A stretch of DNA of 64,000 nt from Alistipes sp. (GCA_017436185.1 JAFSDP010000008.1:116595-180594), one strand, 5' to 3'. Shown: positions 35,116-45,102, counted from the stretch's first letter. Notes: a model not told the origin generated them from the sequence alone. Numbers and translations: made by a program.

Positions 35116-36132
35116 TTATAAAACATTCACTTCGGGCGACAGCTCAACGCCAAAACGCTCCTTGACATCACCCACAATACGGTGCGCCAACGCCATCACT
35201 TCGGCACCTGTTGCGCCTCCTAAGTTGATGAGCACCAACGCCTGACGAGCGTGGACGCCCACACGACCGTCGCTCTTGCCCTTCCAGCCTGCGCGGTCGA
35301 TCAACCAGCCTGCCGCCAACTTCGCTTTACCCTCTTCGGCTGCGGGGTAGAGCGGCATATCGGGGTACTCGGCAAGCAACTTTTCGGCCAGCTCGCGCTC
35401 GACAACGGGGTTCTTGAAGAAGCTGCCCGCGTTGCCCGTTACCTTCGTGTCGGGGAGCTTGTGGCTGCGGATTACAACGATCGCCTCGCGGATATTCGCA
35501 AGAGTCGGACCACCCAACTCATCGACACGCTGCTGCACGTCGCCATAGCGCAGTCGCGGATTGGGTGTGCGGCTGAGTCGAATGACGATCGAGGTGATGA
35601 TGACACGACCACGCAACGAGCGTTTGAAAATGCTGTCGCGGTAGCCAAATTCGCAATATTCGTTCGCCAGAATCAGCGTGTTGCGCGTCTCGGGACAGAA
35701 CATCTCGACCTGCTCGATAACGTCCTTAACCTCAGTGCCATAGGCGCCGATATTCTGCACCGGCGCAGCGCCTGCCTTGCCCGGTATGAGCGAGAGGTTT
35801 TCGATTCCCCACAGCCCCTGCTCGACGCTCCAAGCCACGGCATCGTCCCACTCGACACCTGCTCCGATACGCACGTGAACCGTGTTGCCCTCGGTTGCGA
35901 CGATGTCGATACTCTGATTTTGGGGGCAGATGAGCGTTCCCTCGAAGTCGCGCGTAAAGAGTGTATTGTTACCGCCGGCCAACACAACCCACTGCTCGTC
36001 GGTCATCGTCGGGTCGGCAAAAATCTGCACAAGATCCTCGGCCTCGTCGAACTCGACAAGGCGTTTGGCGCGGGCTGCTACGCCAAAACTATTGCGTGCG
36101 GCCAGCTCAATATTTTCGTAAATACGTACCAT
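35116..36132 (-). CDS. murB: UDP-N-acetylenolpyruvoylglucosamine reductase
   Basis: Reduces UDP-GlcNAc-enolpyruvate to UDP-MurNAc with NADPH and FAD, an early step of peptidoglycan synthesis. With the start at 36132 (MVRIYENIELAARNSFGV) the protein has 338 residues. FAD binding is seen in VVLAGGNNTLF, and the catalytic serine in NAGSFFKNP. The -7 box at 36142-36149 is only about 10 bases upstream, so the mRNA has almost no leader. First gene of murB-tilS-holA-aminotransferase-like. Confidence 0.95.
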   Translation of the reverse strand: MVRIYENIELAARNSFGVAARAKRLVEFDEAEDLVQIFADPTMTDEQWVVLAGGNNTLFTRDFEGTLICPQNQSIDIVATEGNTVHVRIGAGVEWDDAVAWSVEQGLWGIENLSLIPGKAGAAPVQNIGAYGTEVKDVIEQVEMFCPETRNTLILANEYCEFGYRDSIFKRSLRGRVIITSIVIRLSRTPNPRLRYGDVQQRVDELGGPTLANIREAIVVIRSHKLPDTKVTGNAGSFFKNPVVERELAEKLLAEYPDMPLYPAAEEGKAKLAAGWLIDRAGWKGKSDGRVGVHARQALVLINLGGATGAEVMALAHRIVGDVKERFGVELSPEVNVL

Positions 36133-36141
36133 ATCAGAGTA

Positions 36142-36149
36142 CAAAGGTA
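36142..36149 (-). promoter_or_regulatory. -7 box of the murB unit
   Basis: The - strand reads TACCTTTG, an exact match, placing the transcript start within about five bases of the murB ATG. Confidence 0.65.
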
Positions 36150-36179
36150 TGAAAAAAGGCACAATTCTCCTATCGAAAG

Positions 36180-36210
36180 TTGCGAGATTGGAAAATAAAT
36201 CCTATATTTA
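36180..36210 (+). promoter_or_regulatory. promoter of the DUF4301 gene
   Basis: TTG (36180-36182), a 20-base spacer and TATATTTA (36203-36210, one mismatch to the -7 consensus); the leader is about 50 bases. Confidence 0.55.
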
Positions 36211-36268
36211 CAATGCCAAAGTGTGCAAACTAACGAAAACAACTAACAATAAAAACCTATCTAAAACA

Positions 36269-37711
36269 ATGTTTACTGAAAAGGATTTGCAGCAGATCGC
36301 TGCACACGGTCTGACGCCCGAAGCTGTTGAGCATCAGATCGAAAACTTCCGTCGTGGATTTCCCTTCCTCAATGTCAAGGCTGCTGCGTCGCCCGACAAT
36401 GGCGGTGTGAAGAAACTTACCGAGAGCGAGGCGGCAGAGTATGCTGCTAAGTTCGATGCAGCGCGTGGCTCGAAGCGCGTCGTAAAGTTCGTTCCCGCAT
36501 CGGGTGCTGCTACACGTATGTTCAAGTCGCTGTTCGAATTTGTGAACGAGGGTAAGCGTGGTGCCGACATCGACAAGCTGATTGCGAATGTCGATAAGTT
36601 CGCATTCGGCAAGAAGTTGCGCGAGCTGCTGCCCGCCGACGCGACCGACGAGCAGACCGTTGCGGCTATCATCAAGGATGGCTTGGCATACGGCTCGAAA
36701 CCGAAGGGTCTGATCCTCTTCCACGGCTATGGCGACGAGGCTCGCACGGCTATCGAGGAGCATCTGGTTGAGGGCGCTCAGTATGCTGCTTGCGACGGTA
36801 AGGTGGCTATCCATTTCACCGTTTCGCCCGAGCATATCGAGGGTTTCCGCTCGTTGCTCGAAGGCGTTGTGGCTAAGTACGAGGAGCGTTTCGGTGTGAA
36901 GTACGACATCTCGTTCTCGGTGCAGAAGTCATCGACCGACACCGTTGCTGTAAATCCCGACAACACTCCGTTCCGCAACGACGACGGTACGCTGTTGTTC
37001 CGTCCCGCGGGCCACGGTGCGCTGATCGCAAACTTGGACGAGATCGCGGCTGATGTGATCTTTATCAAGAATATCGACAACGTAACCACCGACGCTCGTC
37101 GTGAGGCTACGGTGCTCTATAAGAAGGCTTTGGCGGGTCTGCTCGTTGAGATGCAGGAGCGTGCTTTTGCCGCTTTGAAGGAGCTGCGCGAGGGCGCGTC
37201 GGCAATGCGTACTGCCGAGATCGCTCAGATGATCGAGGAGGAGCTCTGCACCAAGTTGCCCGATGAATGGACTCCCGAACTGCTCATCGAGTTGCTCGAT
37301 CGTCCGATCCGCGTCTGCGGTATGGTTCGCAACGATGGTGAGCCGGGTGGTGGTCCGTTCTGGGTTGAGGGTAAGCGAGGTGAGTGCGCTCTGCAAATCG
37401 CCGAGTCGAGCCAGATCTCGCCCGAGGACGCTCCGATGATGAGCGGTGCAACCCACTTCAACCCCGTTGATCTGGTTTGTGCTCCCGCACGTTACGACGG
37501 CACGAAGTTCGACCTGACGAAGTACACCGATCCCGCTACGGGCTTCATTTCGAGCAAGTCGAAGGACGGTCGTGAGCTGCGAGCTCAGGAACTTCCCGGT
37601 TTATGGAATGGTGCAATGGCCGATTGGACTACCATCTTTGTCGATGTGCCTCTGGCAACGTTCTCGCCCGTGAAGGTTGTGAATGACCTGCTCCGTCCCG
37701 AGCATCAGTAA
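36269..37711 (+). CDS. DUF4301 family protein
   Basis: 480 residues, cytoplasmic (no signal). The family-typical start is MFTEKDLQQIAAHGL, followed by VVKFVPASGAATRMFK, which looks like a nucleotidyltransferase-type glycine/alanine phosphate loop, and later FRPAGHGALIANLDE. The family occurs almost only in Bacteroidota and its function is unknown; a nucleotide-sugar transferase fold is a reasonable guess. Start 36269 is preferred over the open upstream frame because the promoter lies at 36180-36210. Confidence 0.85.
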   Translation: MFTEKDLQQIAAHGLTPEAVEHQIENFRRGFPFLNVKAAASPDNGGVKKLTESEAAEYAAKFDAARGSKRVVKFVPASGAATRMFKSLFEFVNEGKRGADIDKLIANVDKFAFGKKLRELLPADATDEQTVAAIIKDGLAYGSKPKGLILFHGYGDEARTAIEEHLVEGAQYAACDGKVAIHFTVSPEHIEGFRSLLEGVVAKYEERFGVKYDISFSVQKSSTDTVAVNPDNTPFRNDDGTLLFRPAGHGALIANLDEIAADVIFIKNIDNVTTDARREATVLYKKALAGLLVEMQERAFAALKELREGASAMRTAEIAQMIEEELCTKLPDEWTPELLIELLDRPIRVCGMVRNDGEPGGGPFWVEGKRGECALQIAESSQISPEDAPMMSGATHFNPVDLVCAPARYDGTKFDLTKYTDPATGFISSKSKDGRELRAQELPGLWNGAMADWTTIFVDVPLATFSPVKVVNDLLRPEHQ

Positions 37712-37734
37712 TTCAAGATTCAAGATTCAAAATT

Positions 37735-37766
37735 AAGTCGCGCTCCATTTGGGCGCGGCTTTTTTT
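37735..37766 (+). terminator. intrinsic terminator of the DUF4301 gene
   Basis: AAGTCGCGC pairs with GCGCGGCTT (one G-U) around TCCATTTGG, followed by T7. A TTCAAGATT/TTCAAAATT array at 37711-37734 sits between it and the stop codon. Confidence 0.88.
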
Positions 37767-37892
37767 GTCGGTGAAATTTAGGCACGAGCGGAGTGAAGAG
37801 CTCGAAAAATGATAGAATCTGCGCCGAAAAAATCGAAGATGAATTTTTTCGCTCCGAAATTGGTCAAAAGCGTAATAAAAGCGCCTGAAAAA

Positions 37893-37924
37893 TTGGCTCA
37901 TTAGCAATAAGTTTTGTACATTTG
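37893..37924 (+). promoter_or_regulatory. promoter of the V-ATPase operon
   Basis: TTG at 37893-37895, a 21-base spacer and TACATTTG at 37917-37924 match the Bacteroidota promoter pattern. The leader is about 55 bases. The stretch 37767-37892 shows nothing else. Confidence 0.7.
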
Positions 37925-37985
37925 CAGATTGTTTGATGCAAAGTGAAAATAACTCAAAAATAAATATCTAAATTGATTTACGAAT

Positions 37986-38600
37986 ATGGAAAACAAACTT
38001 CAAGAATTGACCCGCAAACTCTATGACGAAGGTCTGGAAAAGGGTCGTGCCGATGCCGACAAGCTCGTTGCCGATGCTAAGGCTGAGGCTGCACGTCTGG
38101 TAGCTGAGGCAAAGGCCGAGGCAGAGGCAATCGTTAAGGCTGCTGAGGCAAAGGCTGAGGATCTGCGCAAGAACTCGATGACCGAGATCTCGTTGGCAGG
38201 TAAGCAGGCGGTGGCTAAACTCAAAGAGCAGGTGTCGGAGATGATCATCGCAAAGTCAACCGTCGAGGGCGTGAAGGCTGCTAATCTCGATGCAGAGTTC
38301 ATTAAGAATATGCTGCTCACGGTGGCTAAGAATTGGAATGGCGCATCGAGCGAGAGCGTATCGCTCGCAGCTCTGCTGCCTGAGGCAAAGAAGGCTGAGT
38401 TGGACGCTACAATCGAGAAGAGCGCTAAGGAGCTGCTCGCAGCTGGCGTCGAGGTTGGTTACTCGAAGAGTGTCAAGAGCGGTTTCAAGGTGGGTGCCAA
38501 GAATGGTGGCTACTACATCAGCTTCTCGGACGAGGATTTCAACGCGCTGCTGGGTGAGTACCTGCGCGATAAGGTTGCAACGCTGATCTTCGGTAAATAG
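37986..38600 (+). CDS. ntpE: V-type ATP synthase subunit E
   Basis: 204 residues. The N-terminal 70 or so residues are a long charged Ala/Glu/Lys helix (ADKLVADAKAEAARLVAEAK and on), the peripheral-stalk part, and the C-terminal globular domain ends YLRDKVATLIFGK. It links the catalytic head to the membrane subunit I as part of the stator. First gene of the seven-gene V-ATPase operon. Confidence 0.93.
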   Translation: MENKLQELTRKLYDEGLEKGRADADKLVADAKAEAARLVAEAKAEAEAIVKAAEAKAEDLRKNSMTEISLAGKQAVAKLKEQVSEMIIAKSTVEGVKAANLDAEFIKNMLLTVAKNWNGASSESVSLAALLPEAKKAELDATIEKSAKELLAAGVEVGYSKSVKSGFKVGAKNGGYYISFSDEDFNALLGEYLRDKVATLIFGK

Positions 38601-38608
38601 CCGTCGGT

Positions 38609-39454
38609 ATGTTTGAAAAGAACTATTATTGTCTGGTAGCCGGCCTGCGCGAGTACACGCTCGATGCCGATAACAAGGGCTTCGATGCGCGCGAGGTGAT
38701 CGACGAGATCCGCGAGGAACTCTCGAAGCACGATCGCCACTCGCTCGAATTGTTCTATGGCTACTACGATATCGAGAATATCATCAGCTTGAAGGCGGCT
38801 CGCTCGCGCTTCAATCTGCTGGGTAACTTCTCGCGTGAGGAGTTGGAGCAGCAGGTGGCGCAACCGACCAAGTTGCCTTCGTATATGGCTGATGTGCTCC
38901 GCGCCTATGCCGATCCTGAGGGTGAGGAGGCCGAGAGCATTGATACCTCGCTGCCTATCGAGCGTAACCTCTACGCAGCCTACTATGCGGCTTGTGCCGA
39001 GTCGGGTTGCCGTTACTTGCGTGAGTGGGCAGAGTTCGATCGTACGCTCCGTAATGTGTGTGCTGCATACGCAGCTCGTCGTGCGGGTCAGGAGGTCGAG
39101 GGCGTTGTTGTTGGACACGACGACATCACCGACTCGCTGTCGCGCAGTTCGGCTTCGGACTTCGGTTTGAAGGGCGAAGTGGATTATCTGGACGAGGTGA
39201 TGGCAGCCGTGGCTGACGAGCAGAACCTCGTCGAGAAGGAGCGCAAGATCGACCGTATCCGCTGGTCGATGTCCGACGCGCTTGCCGAGAAGGACTACTT
39301 TAATATCAATACGATTCTCTCTTACCTGTCGAAACTGAATATCGTACAGCGCTGGTTTGCTCTGGACGAGCGTGTAGGTCGCGCGATGTACGACGAGTTG
39401 ATCGCCTCGCTGAGCGGTCGTGAGGTTGTGAGCAAGGCCATTGAGAGTATTTAA
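38609..39454 (+). CDS. DUF2764 family protein, V-ATPase operon
   Basis: 281 residues, no signal, mostly helical (ARSRFNLLGNFSREELEQQ, and others). DUF2764 genes sit between subunits E and A in the V-ATPase operons of Bacteroidota, Chlamydia and spirochetes, where no subunit C is otherwise found. The position and helical content suggest that it replaces subunit C, the socket between rotor shaft and c-ring, but this is inference. Confidence 0.88.
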   Translation: MFEKNYYCLVAGLREYTLDADNKGFDAREVIDEIREELSKHDRHSLELFYGYYDIENIISLKAARSRFNLLGNFSREELEQQVAQPTKLPSYMADVLRAYADPEGEEAESIDTSLPIERNLYAAYYAACAESGCRYLREWAEFDRTLRNVCAAYAARRAGQEVEGVVVGHDDITDSLSRSSASDFGLKGEVDYLDEVMAAVADEQNLVEKERKIDRIRWSMSDALAEKDYFNINTILSYLSKLNIVQRWFALDERVGRAMYDELIASLSGREVVSKAIESI

Positions 39455-39486
39455 TGCAGAATAAATAACAACAAAAAATAGAATTA

Positions 39487-41241
39487 ATGAAGACAACAGG
39501 GCGAGTATCGGGTATCATCTCGAACATCGTGATCGTGAAGGCTGACGGCGCAGTTGGTCAGAACGAAATTTGCCACGTATGGTGCGGTGAGACCCGAATG
39601 ATGGCCGAGGTCATCAAAGTTGTAGGCGATGATGCCTACGTTCAGGTATTCGACAGTACGCGCGGTTTGAAGATCGGCGATAAGGTCGAGTTCGAGGGTC
39701 ATATGTTGGAGGCAACGTTGGCTCCGGGTATTTTGTCGCGTAACTACGACGGTTTGCAGAATGACCTCGAAAAGATGAACGGTCTGTTCATCGAGCGCGG
39801 TTCGATCACCGATCCGATCGACTTCGAGCGCAAGTGGGAGTTCAAACCTCTGGCTAAGGCTGGCGATAAGGTTTCGGCTGGTGCTTGGTTAGGTGAGGTT
39901 CAGGAGCAGTGGGTTGCTCACAAGATTATGGTTCCGTTCGTAATGACCGAGACCTACACCGTGAAGAGCGTTGTGGCAGCAGGTGAATATAAGGTTACTG
40001 ACGTGGTAGCAGTTGTTACCGACGCTGAGGGTAAGGAGCACCAGATCACAATGGTACAGAAGTGGCCCGTGAAGCAGGCTATCCGTGCATACGCCAACAA
40101 GCCGCGTCCGTCGCGTGTGATGGAGACGGGTATCCGTTCGATCGATACGTTCAACCCCATCGCTGACGGTGGTACGGGCTTTATCCCCGGTCCGTTCGGT
40201 GCAGGTAAGACGGTGTTGCAGCACGCGCTTTCGAAGCAGGCTGAGGCCGATATTATCATTATGGTTGCGTGCGGTGAGCGTGCAAACGAGGTTGTGGAGA
40301 TCTTCGCTGAGTTCCCCGAGTTGGAGGACCCCCGCACGGGCCACAAACTGATGGAGCGTACGACGATCATCTGCAACACGTCGAATATGCCCGTTGCAGC
40401 TCGTGAGGCGTCGGTTTATACCGGTATGACGCTGGCAGAGTACTATCGTGCAATGGGTTTGAAGGTGCTGTTGCTGGCTGACTCGACGTCGCGTTGGGCA
40501 CAGGCACTGCGTGAGATGTCGAACCGTTTGGAGGAGTTGCCCGGTCAGGACGCATTCCCGATGGACTTGTCGGCAATCATCTCGAACTTCTATGCTCGTG
40601 CAGGTTTGGTTGAGTTGAACAACGGTGCAACGGGTTCGGTAACCTTCATCGGTACCGTATCGCCTGCGGGTGGTAACTTGAAGGAGCCCGTAACCGAATC
40701 GACCAAGAAGGCTGCACGTTGCTTCTACGCGCTGTCGCAGGGTCGTGCAGACTCGAAGCGTTATCCCGCAATCGACCCGCTGGATAGCTACTCGAAGTAT
40801 TTGGAGTATCCCGAGGTGAGCGAGTATCTCGACGAGCGTATCGGCAAGGGCTGGGTTGAGAAGGTCTATAAGGGTAAGACCATCGTTCAGCGCGGTAAGG
40901 AGGCATCGGAGCAGATCAACATCTTGGGTGATGATGGTGTGCCCGTTGAGTACCACGAGCGTTTCTGGAAGAGCGAGTTGATCGACTTCGTGATCTTGCA
41001 GCAGGACGCATTCGACTCGATCGACGCTAACTGCCCCATCGAGCGTCAGAAATATATGTACGAGAAGGTGCTGTCGGTTTGCGAGCGTCAGTTCGAATTT
41101 GTTGATTTCGACGAGTGTTCGAGCTACTTCAAGCAGCTGATCAACCTCTTCCGTCAGATGAACTATTCGGTCTATGAGAGCGAGCAGTACTATGCTTACG
41201 ACAAGCAGATCGACGAGCTGATTGAGCAGAAAATCAAATAA
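39487..41241 (+). CDS. ntpA: V-type ATP synthase subunit A (catalytic)
   Basis: 584 residues. The P-loop GPFGAGKT is at residues 235-242, preceded by the A-subunit-specific insertion (the non-homologous region, about 110-200), and the catalytic glutamate region is CGERANEVVEIFAEFPEL. Active-site segments ADSTSRWAQALREMSNRLEELPG are intact. Three copies alternate with B to form the ATPase head. Confidence 0.97.
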   Translation: MKTTGRVSGIISNIVIVKADGAVGQNEICHVWCGETRMMAEVIKVVGDDAYVQVFDSTRGLKIGDKVEFEGHMLEATLAPGILSRNYDGLQNDLEKMNGLFIERGSITDPIDFERKWEFKPLAKAGDKVSAGAWLGEVQEQWVAHKIMVPFVMTETYTVKSVVAAGEYKVTDVVAVVTDAEGKEHQITMVQKWPVKQAIRAYANKPRPSRVMETGIRSIDTFNPIADGGTGFIPGPFGAGKTVLQHALSKQAEADIIIMVACGERANEVVEIFAEFPELEDPRTGHKLMERTTIICNTSNMPVAAREASVYTGMTLAEYYRAMGLKVLLLADSTSRWAQALREMSNRLEELPGQDAFPMDLSAIISNFYARAGLVELNNGATGSVTFIGTVSPAGGNLKEPVTESTKKAARCFYALSQGRADSKRYPAIDPLDSYSKYLEYPEVSEYLDERIGKGWVEKVYKGKTIVQRGKEASEQINILGDDGVPVEYHERFWKSELIDFVILQQDAFDSIDANCPIERQKYMYEKVLSVCERQFEFVDFDECSSYFKQLINLFRQMNYSVYESEQYYAYDKQIDELIEQKIK

Positions 41242-41255
41242 TTTGAGAGAAAGCT

Positions 41256-42575
41256 ATGACAACAAGAGCATTTCAGAAGATATATACCAAAATCGACAAT
41301 ATTACCAAAGCGACCGTAACGCTGCGCGCTACGGGCGTAGGTAACGATGAGCTGGCTACCGTAGGTGGTAAGTTGGCGCAGGTTGTGAAGCTCAACGGCG
41401 AGAACGTTACGCTTCAAGTTTTTCAGGGCACCGAGGGTATCGCTACCAACTCGGAGGTAGTGTTCCACGGTGAGCCCCCCAAGTTGAAGGTTAGCGACGC
41501 TTTGGCAGGTCGTTTCTTCAACGCTTACGGCGAGCCTATCGAGGGCGGTGAGCAGATCGAGGGCGAGGCACGTGTGATCGGTGGTCCGACGGTGAATCCC
41601 TTCCGTCGTATCCAGCCCAGCGAGTTGATCGCAACGGGCATCGCAGGTATCGACCTTAACAATACGATCGTGTCGGGTCAGAAGATCCCCTTCTTTGCCG
41701 ATCCCGATCAGCCCTACAACGCCGTAATGGCAAATGTGGCTCTGCGAGCTAAGGCCGACAAGATTATTCTGGGTGGTATGGGTATGACCAACGACGACTT
41801 CTTGTACTTCAAGCAGGTGTTCGAGAATGCAGGTGCGTTGGACCGTATCGTCAGCTTCGTGAATACTACGGAGAATCCTCCCGTAGAGCGTCTGCTGGTT
41901 CCCGATATGGCACTGACCGCTGCTGAGTACTTCGCAGTCGATAAGGGCGAGAAGGTGCTGGTGCTGCTGACCGATATGACCCTCTACGCCGATGCGTTGG
42001 CTATCGTGTCGAACCGTATGGACCAGATTCCCTCGAAGGACTCGATGCCCGGTTCGTTGTACTCGGATCTGGCAAAGATCTACGAGAAGGCCGTTCAGCT
42101 GCCTAATGGTGGTTCGATCACCATCATCGCCGTAACCACTCTGTCGGGTGGCGACATTACCCACGCTGTGCCCGATAACACGGGTTACATCACCGAGGGT
42201 CAGTTGTTCCTGCGTAACGACTCGGATACGGGTAAGGTTATCATCGACCCGTTCCGTTCGCTGTCGCGTTTGAAGCAGTTGGTAATCGGTAAGAAGACCC
42301 GCGAGGATCACCCTCAGGTGATGAATGCCTGCGTGCGTCTGTATGCCGATGCAGCTAACGCTAAGACCAAGTTGGAGAACGGTTTCGACCTGTCGGACTA
42401 CGACGAGCGTGCATTGAAGTTTGCTCACGACTACTCGGAGAAGCTGTTGTCGATCGACGTAAATATCGAGATCACTCAGATGCTTGACATCGCTTGGACT
42501 CTGTTCGGTAAGTACTTTACTCCGTCGGAGGTTGCTATCAAGCAGGAGTTGATCGAGAAGTATTGGAAAAAGTAA
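41256..42575 (+). CDS. ntpB: V-type ATP synthase subunit B (regulatory)
   Basis: 439 residues, homologous to A but without a P-loop. It has the family segments SGQKIPFFADP, LTDMTLYADALAIVSNRMDQIPSKDSMPGSLYSDLAKIYEKA (split here only for family recognition) and a helical C-terminal domain. It forms the non-catalytic sites of the head. 14 bases after subunit A. Confidence 0.96.
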   Translation: MTTRAFQKIYTKIDNITKATVTLRATGVGNDELATVGGKLAQVVKLNGENVTLQVFQGTEGIATNSEVVFHGEPPKLKVSDALAGRFFNAYGEPIEGGEQIEGEARVIGGPTVNPFRRIQPSELIATGIAGIDLNNTIVSGQKIPFFADPDQPYNAVMANVALRAKADKIILGGMGMTNDDFLYFKQVFENAGALDRIVSFVNTTENPPVERLLVPDMALTAAEYFAVDKGEKVLVLLTDMTLYADALAIVSNRMDQIPSKDSMPGSLYSDLAKIYEKAVQLPNGGSITIIAVTTLSGGDITHAVPDNTGYITEGQLFLRNDSDTGKVIIDPFRSLSRLKQLVIGKKTREDHPQVMNACVRLYADAANAKTKLENGFDLSDYDERALKFAHDYSEKLLSIDVNIEITQMLDIAWTLFGKYFTPSEVAIKQELIEKYWKK

Positions 42576-42599
42576 CCAAGCCACGTAAACGACAGGCAA

Positions 42600-43208
42600 A
42601 TGGCTATTAAATTTCAATATAACAAGACTTCGCTTGGCGAGCTGGGTAAGCAGCTCAAAATGAGGCAGAAGGCGCTCCCTACCATCAAGAGTAAGGAGAG
42701 TGCGTTGCGCCTCGAAGTCAAGAAAGCGAAGGGTACCGCGGCGGAATTTGAGCGTCGTCTGGCCGAGTTGTCGGCTCGCTACGACTATATGGTTGCGCTG
42801 TGGGGTGAGTTTGATGCCGACTTGCTGGCCGTCGAAGATGTGGAGCTCTCCACACAGAAGATTGCCGGAGTTCGCATACCTGTCCTGCAAGGCGTGAAGT
42901 TCAAGGAGAAATCTTATGATCTGTTCAGCTCGCCGATCTGGCTTTCGGACGGTGTAGCCCTGTTGAAGGAGTTGGCTACGCTGGGTCTGGAATCGCAGAT
43001 CGCCGATCGCAAGAGCGAAATGCTGGACTACGCCCGCAAGAAAACTACTCAAAAAGTGAACCTCTACGAAAAGGTACAGATACCCGGGTACGAGGACGCT
43101 ATACGTAAAATCAAACGATTCTTGGAGGACGAGGAGAACCTCTCGAAGAGTGCTCAGAAGATCGTCAAAACCAAACATCAGCAAGCCGAGGAGGGCGAGA
43201 AGGTATGA
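42600..43208 (+). CDS. ntpD: V-type ATP synthase subunit D (central shaft)
   Basis: 202 residues of two long helices with a short hinge: QYNKTSLGELGKQLKMRQKALP at the N-terminus and KVQIPGYEDAIRKIKRFLEDEE at the C-terminus. It is the rotor shaft inside the A3B3 head. The stop overlaps the subunit I start in an ATGA junction, so translation is coupled. Confidence 0.94.
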   Translation: MAIKFQYNKTSLGELGKQLKMRQKALPTIKSKESALRLEVKKAKGTAAEFERRLAELSARYDYMVALWGEFDADLLAVEDVELSTQKIAGVRIPVLQGVKFKEKSYDLFSSPIWLSDGVALLKELATLGLESQIADRKSEMLDYARKKTTQKVNLYEKVQIPGYEDAIRKIKRFLEDEENLSKSAQKIVKTKHQQAEEGEKV

Positions 43209-45058
43209 TAGTCAAGATGATACGATACGACTTCGTCCTGTATAGTGGCGAACACGAGCGTTTCTTGGAGCGCTTGCAGGAGTTGGGTCTGGTCGATGTA
43301 ACGGTAACGGGTTGGGAGCCTTCGGAGGCCGACCTGCGACTGATTGCCGACGCTGAGGCTAAGACCAAGGCTGTCGAGGCTCTGCGAACCAAACTCTCGG
43401 AGGAGGACTTCAAGGCCGGTGAGCCCTACGCTACGGGCGAGGAGGCATTTGCTGCCTATGCAGCGGCTACGACTGAGGCTGCGGCACTGCGAGGCGAGAT
43501 TGCTCGCTATGCGAAGAGTGCCGAGGAGTTGTTGCCGTGGGGTGAGTTCTCGGCTGCAACCATCGCCAAGATGGCTGAGCAGGGAGTCGTTCTGCGTTAT
43601 TTCAATTGTAATACAAACGCTTACAACGAGAACGAGAAGGCGTGGGGCGAGAACTACACGTTGGCTAAGATCTCGGAGCAGTCGGGTCAGACCTACTTTG
43701 TGGTAGTTGCGACGCCCGAGGCTGAGATCGAGATCGACGCCGAGGAGGTGAAAGCTCCCACGATGAACTATCGTGAGGCTGAGGCTTTGGTGGCCGAGAA
43801 GACGGCTGCGTTGGCAGCGACCGACGAGGTTGTGGCACGTGCAGCGGCAACCATCGAGAAGGTTGAGGCTGAGGCTGCTGAGGCGCGCGAGAAGTTGCAC
43901 TTGGCAAAGGTCGTAGCTTCGGGCGAGAAGGTTGCCGATGACAAGTTGGTTGTAATGGAGGGTTGGGCTGAGGAAGAGACCGCTGAGAAGGTCGATGCAA
44001 TGCTCGAAGAGTACCCCAATATGATCTACTTGAAGCGTAAGCCAACCGAGGAGGACGAGACCCCCGTGAAGTTGAAGAACAACCGCTTTGCGCGTCTGTT
44101 CGAGCTGATCGGTGGTATGTACGCTCTGCCGAAGTATGGCACGTTGGACCTCACACCGTTCTTCGGTCCGTTCTATATGTTGTTCTTTGCAATCTGTCTG
44201 AACGACGCCGGCTATGGTGCGATTCTGCTCGCTGCGGGCATCGCGCTCTACTTGAAGGGTGGCGAGAAGATGCGTATGGCATCGCTGCTGACGATGGTCT
44301 GCGGTGGTGCAACGACGCTGTTCGGTCTTTATACAGGTTCGTTGTTTGGAATGAGTATTCCCGATATGCTGGGCTATGAGAGCATCGAGAAGTCGCCCTT
44401 CTTGGATTTCCAGAACGATTTCTTCTCGATAGCATTGGCTATTGGCGTGTTGCAGATTATGTTCGGTATGGCGATCAATATCGTGATGAAGAGTCGCCTA
44501 TTCGGATTCAAGAGCGCAATGCCTCTGCTCGGTTGGTTCATCGTGCTGCTGTCGGGCGTGCTGGCTGTGGCTCTGCCGATGTTGAACGAGAAGTGGGTGA
44601 TCCCCTTCTTCACCACCTCGTCGGTGGCGTTCTATGTTGCGGTGGCCATCGGTCTGGCATTTATGCTGCTCTTCAACGGCAAGAACCCGATTATGAGTAT
44701 TCTGTCGGGTCTGTGGGATACCTATAATAATATAACGGGTCTGTTGTCGGACGTACTCTCTTACATTCGTCTGTTTGCAATCGGTCTGTCGGGTGGTGTG
44801 CTGGCGCAGGTGTTCAACCAGCTGGCATTTGGTCTGACGGGTCTTGACAGCGGTATTGAGCAGTTTGGTGTCGGCACCATTTTCCAGATTCTGGGTGCAG
44901 CCGCAATTCTGCTGGTTGGCCACGGAATCAATCTTTTTATGTCGGCCATTTCGTCGTTCGTTCACCCGATGCGATTGACCTTCGTAGAGTTCTACAAAAA
45001 TGCAGGCTTCGAGATGACCTCGCGCAACTTCGAGCCATTGAAAAAAGAGGTGAAATAA
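43205..45058 (+). CDS. ntpI: V-type ATP synthase subunit I (membrane stator a-subunit)
   Basis: 617 residues: an N-terminal cytoplasmic arm of about 320 residues rich in Ala and Glu with coiled-coil stretches, then about seven membrane helices (from FFGPFYMLFFAICLNDAGYG). The essential arginine helix lies in DVLSYIRLFAIGLSGGVLAQVFN (R of YIRLFA). It makes the ion half-channels next to the c-ring. The start overlaps ntpD by four bases. Confidence 0.95.
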   Translation: MIVKMIRYDFVLYSGEHERFLERLQELGLVDVTVTGWEPSEADLRLIADAEAKTKAVEALRTKLSEEDFKAGEPYATGEEAFAAYAAATTEAAALRGEIARYAKSAEELLPWGEFSAATIAKMAEQGVVLRYFNCNTNAYNENEKAWGENYTLAKISEQSGQTYFVVVATPEAEIEIDAEEVKAPTMNYREAEALVAEKTAALAATDEVVARAAATIEKVEAEAAEAREKLHLAKVVASGEKVADDKLVVMEGWAEEETAEKVDAMLEEYPNMIYLKRKPTEEDETPVKLKNNRFARLFELIGGMYALPKYGTLDLTPFFGPFYMLFFAICLNDAGYGAILLAAGIALYLKGGEKMRMASLLTMVCGGATTLFGLYTGSLFGMSIPDMLGYESIEKSPFLDFQNDFFSIALAIGVLQIMFGMAINIVMKSRLFGFKSAMPLLGWFIVLLSGVLAVALPMLNEKWVIPFFTTSSVAFYVAVAIGLAFMLLFNGKNPIMSILSGLWDTYNNITGLLSDVLSYIRLFAIGLSGGVLAQVFNQLAFGLTGLDSGIEQFGVGTIFQILGAAAILLVGHGINLFMSAISSFVHPMRLTFVEFYKNAGFEMTSRNFEPLKKEVK

Positions 45059-45102
45059 CAAAAGAAAGTAATTTAATAACAAACAAAAACACTTAAAAAA
45101 TT

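Noticed and set aside
41196..43184. Long open frame opposite ntpB/ntpD
   Set aside because: Shadow of the V-ATPase genes; low-complexity translation with no motif.
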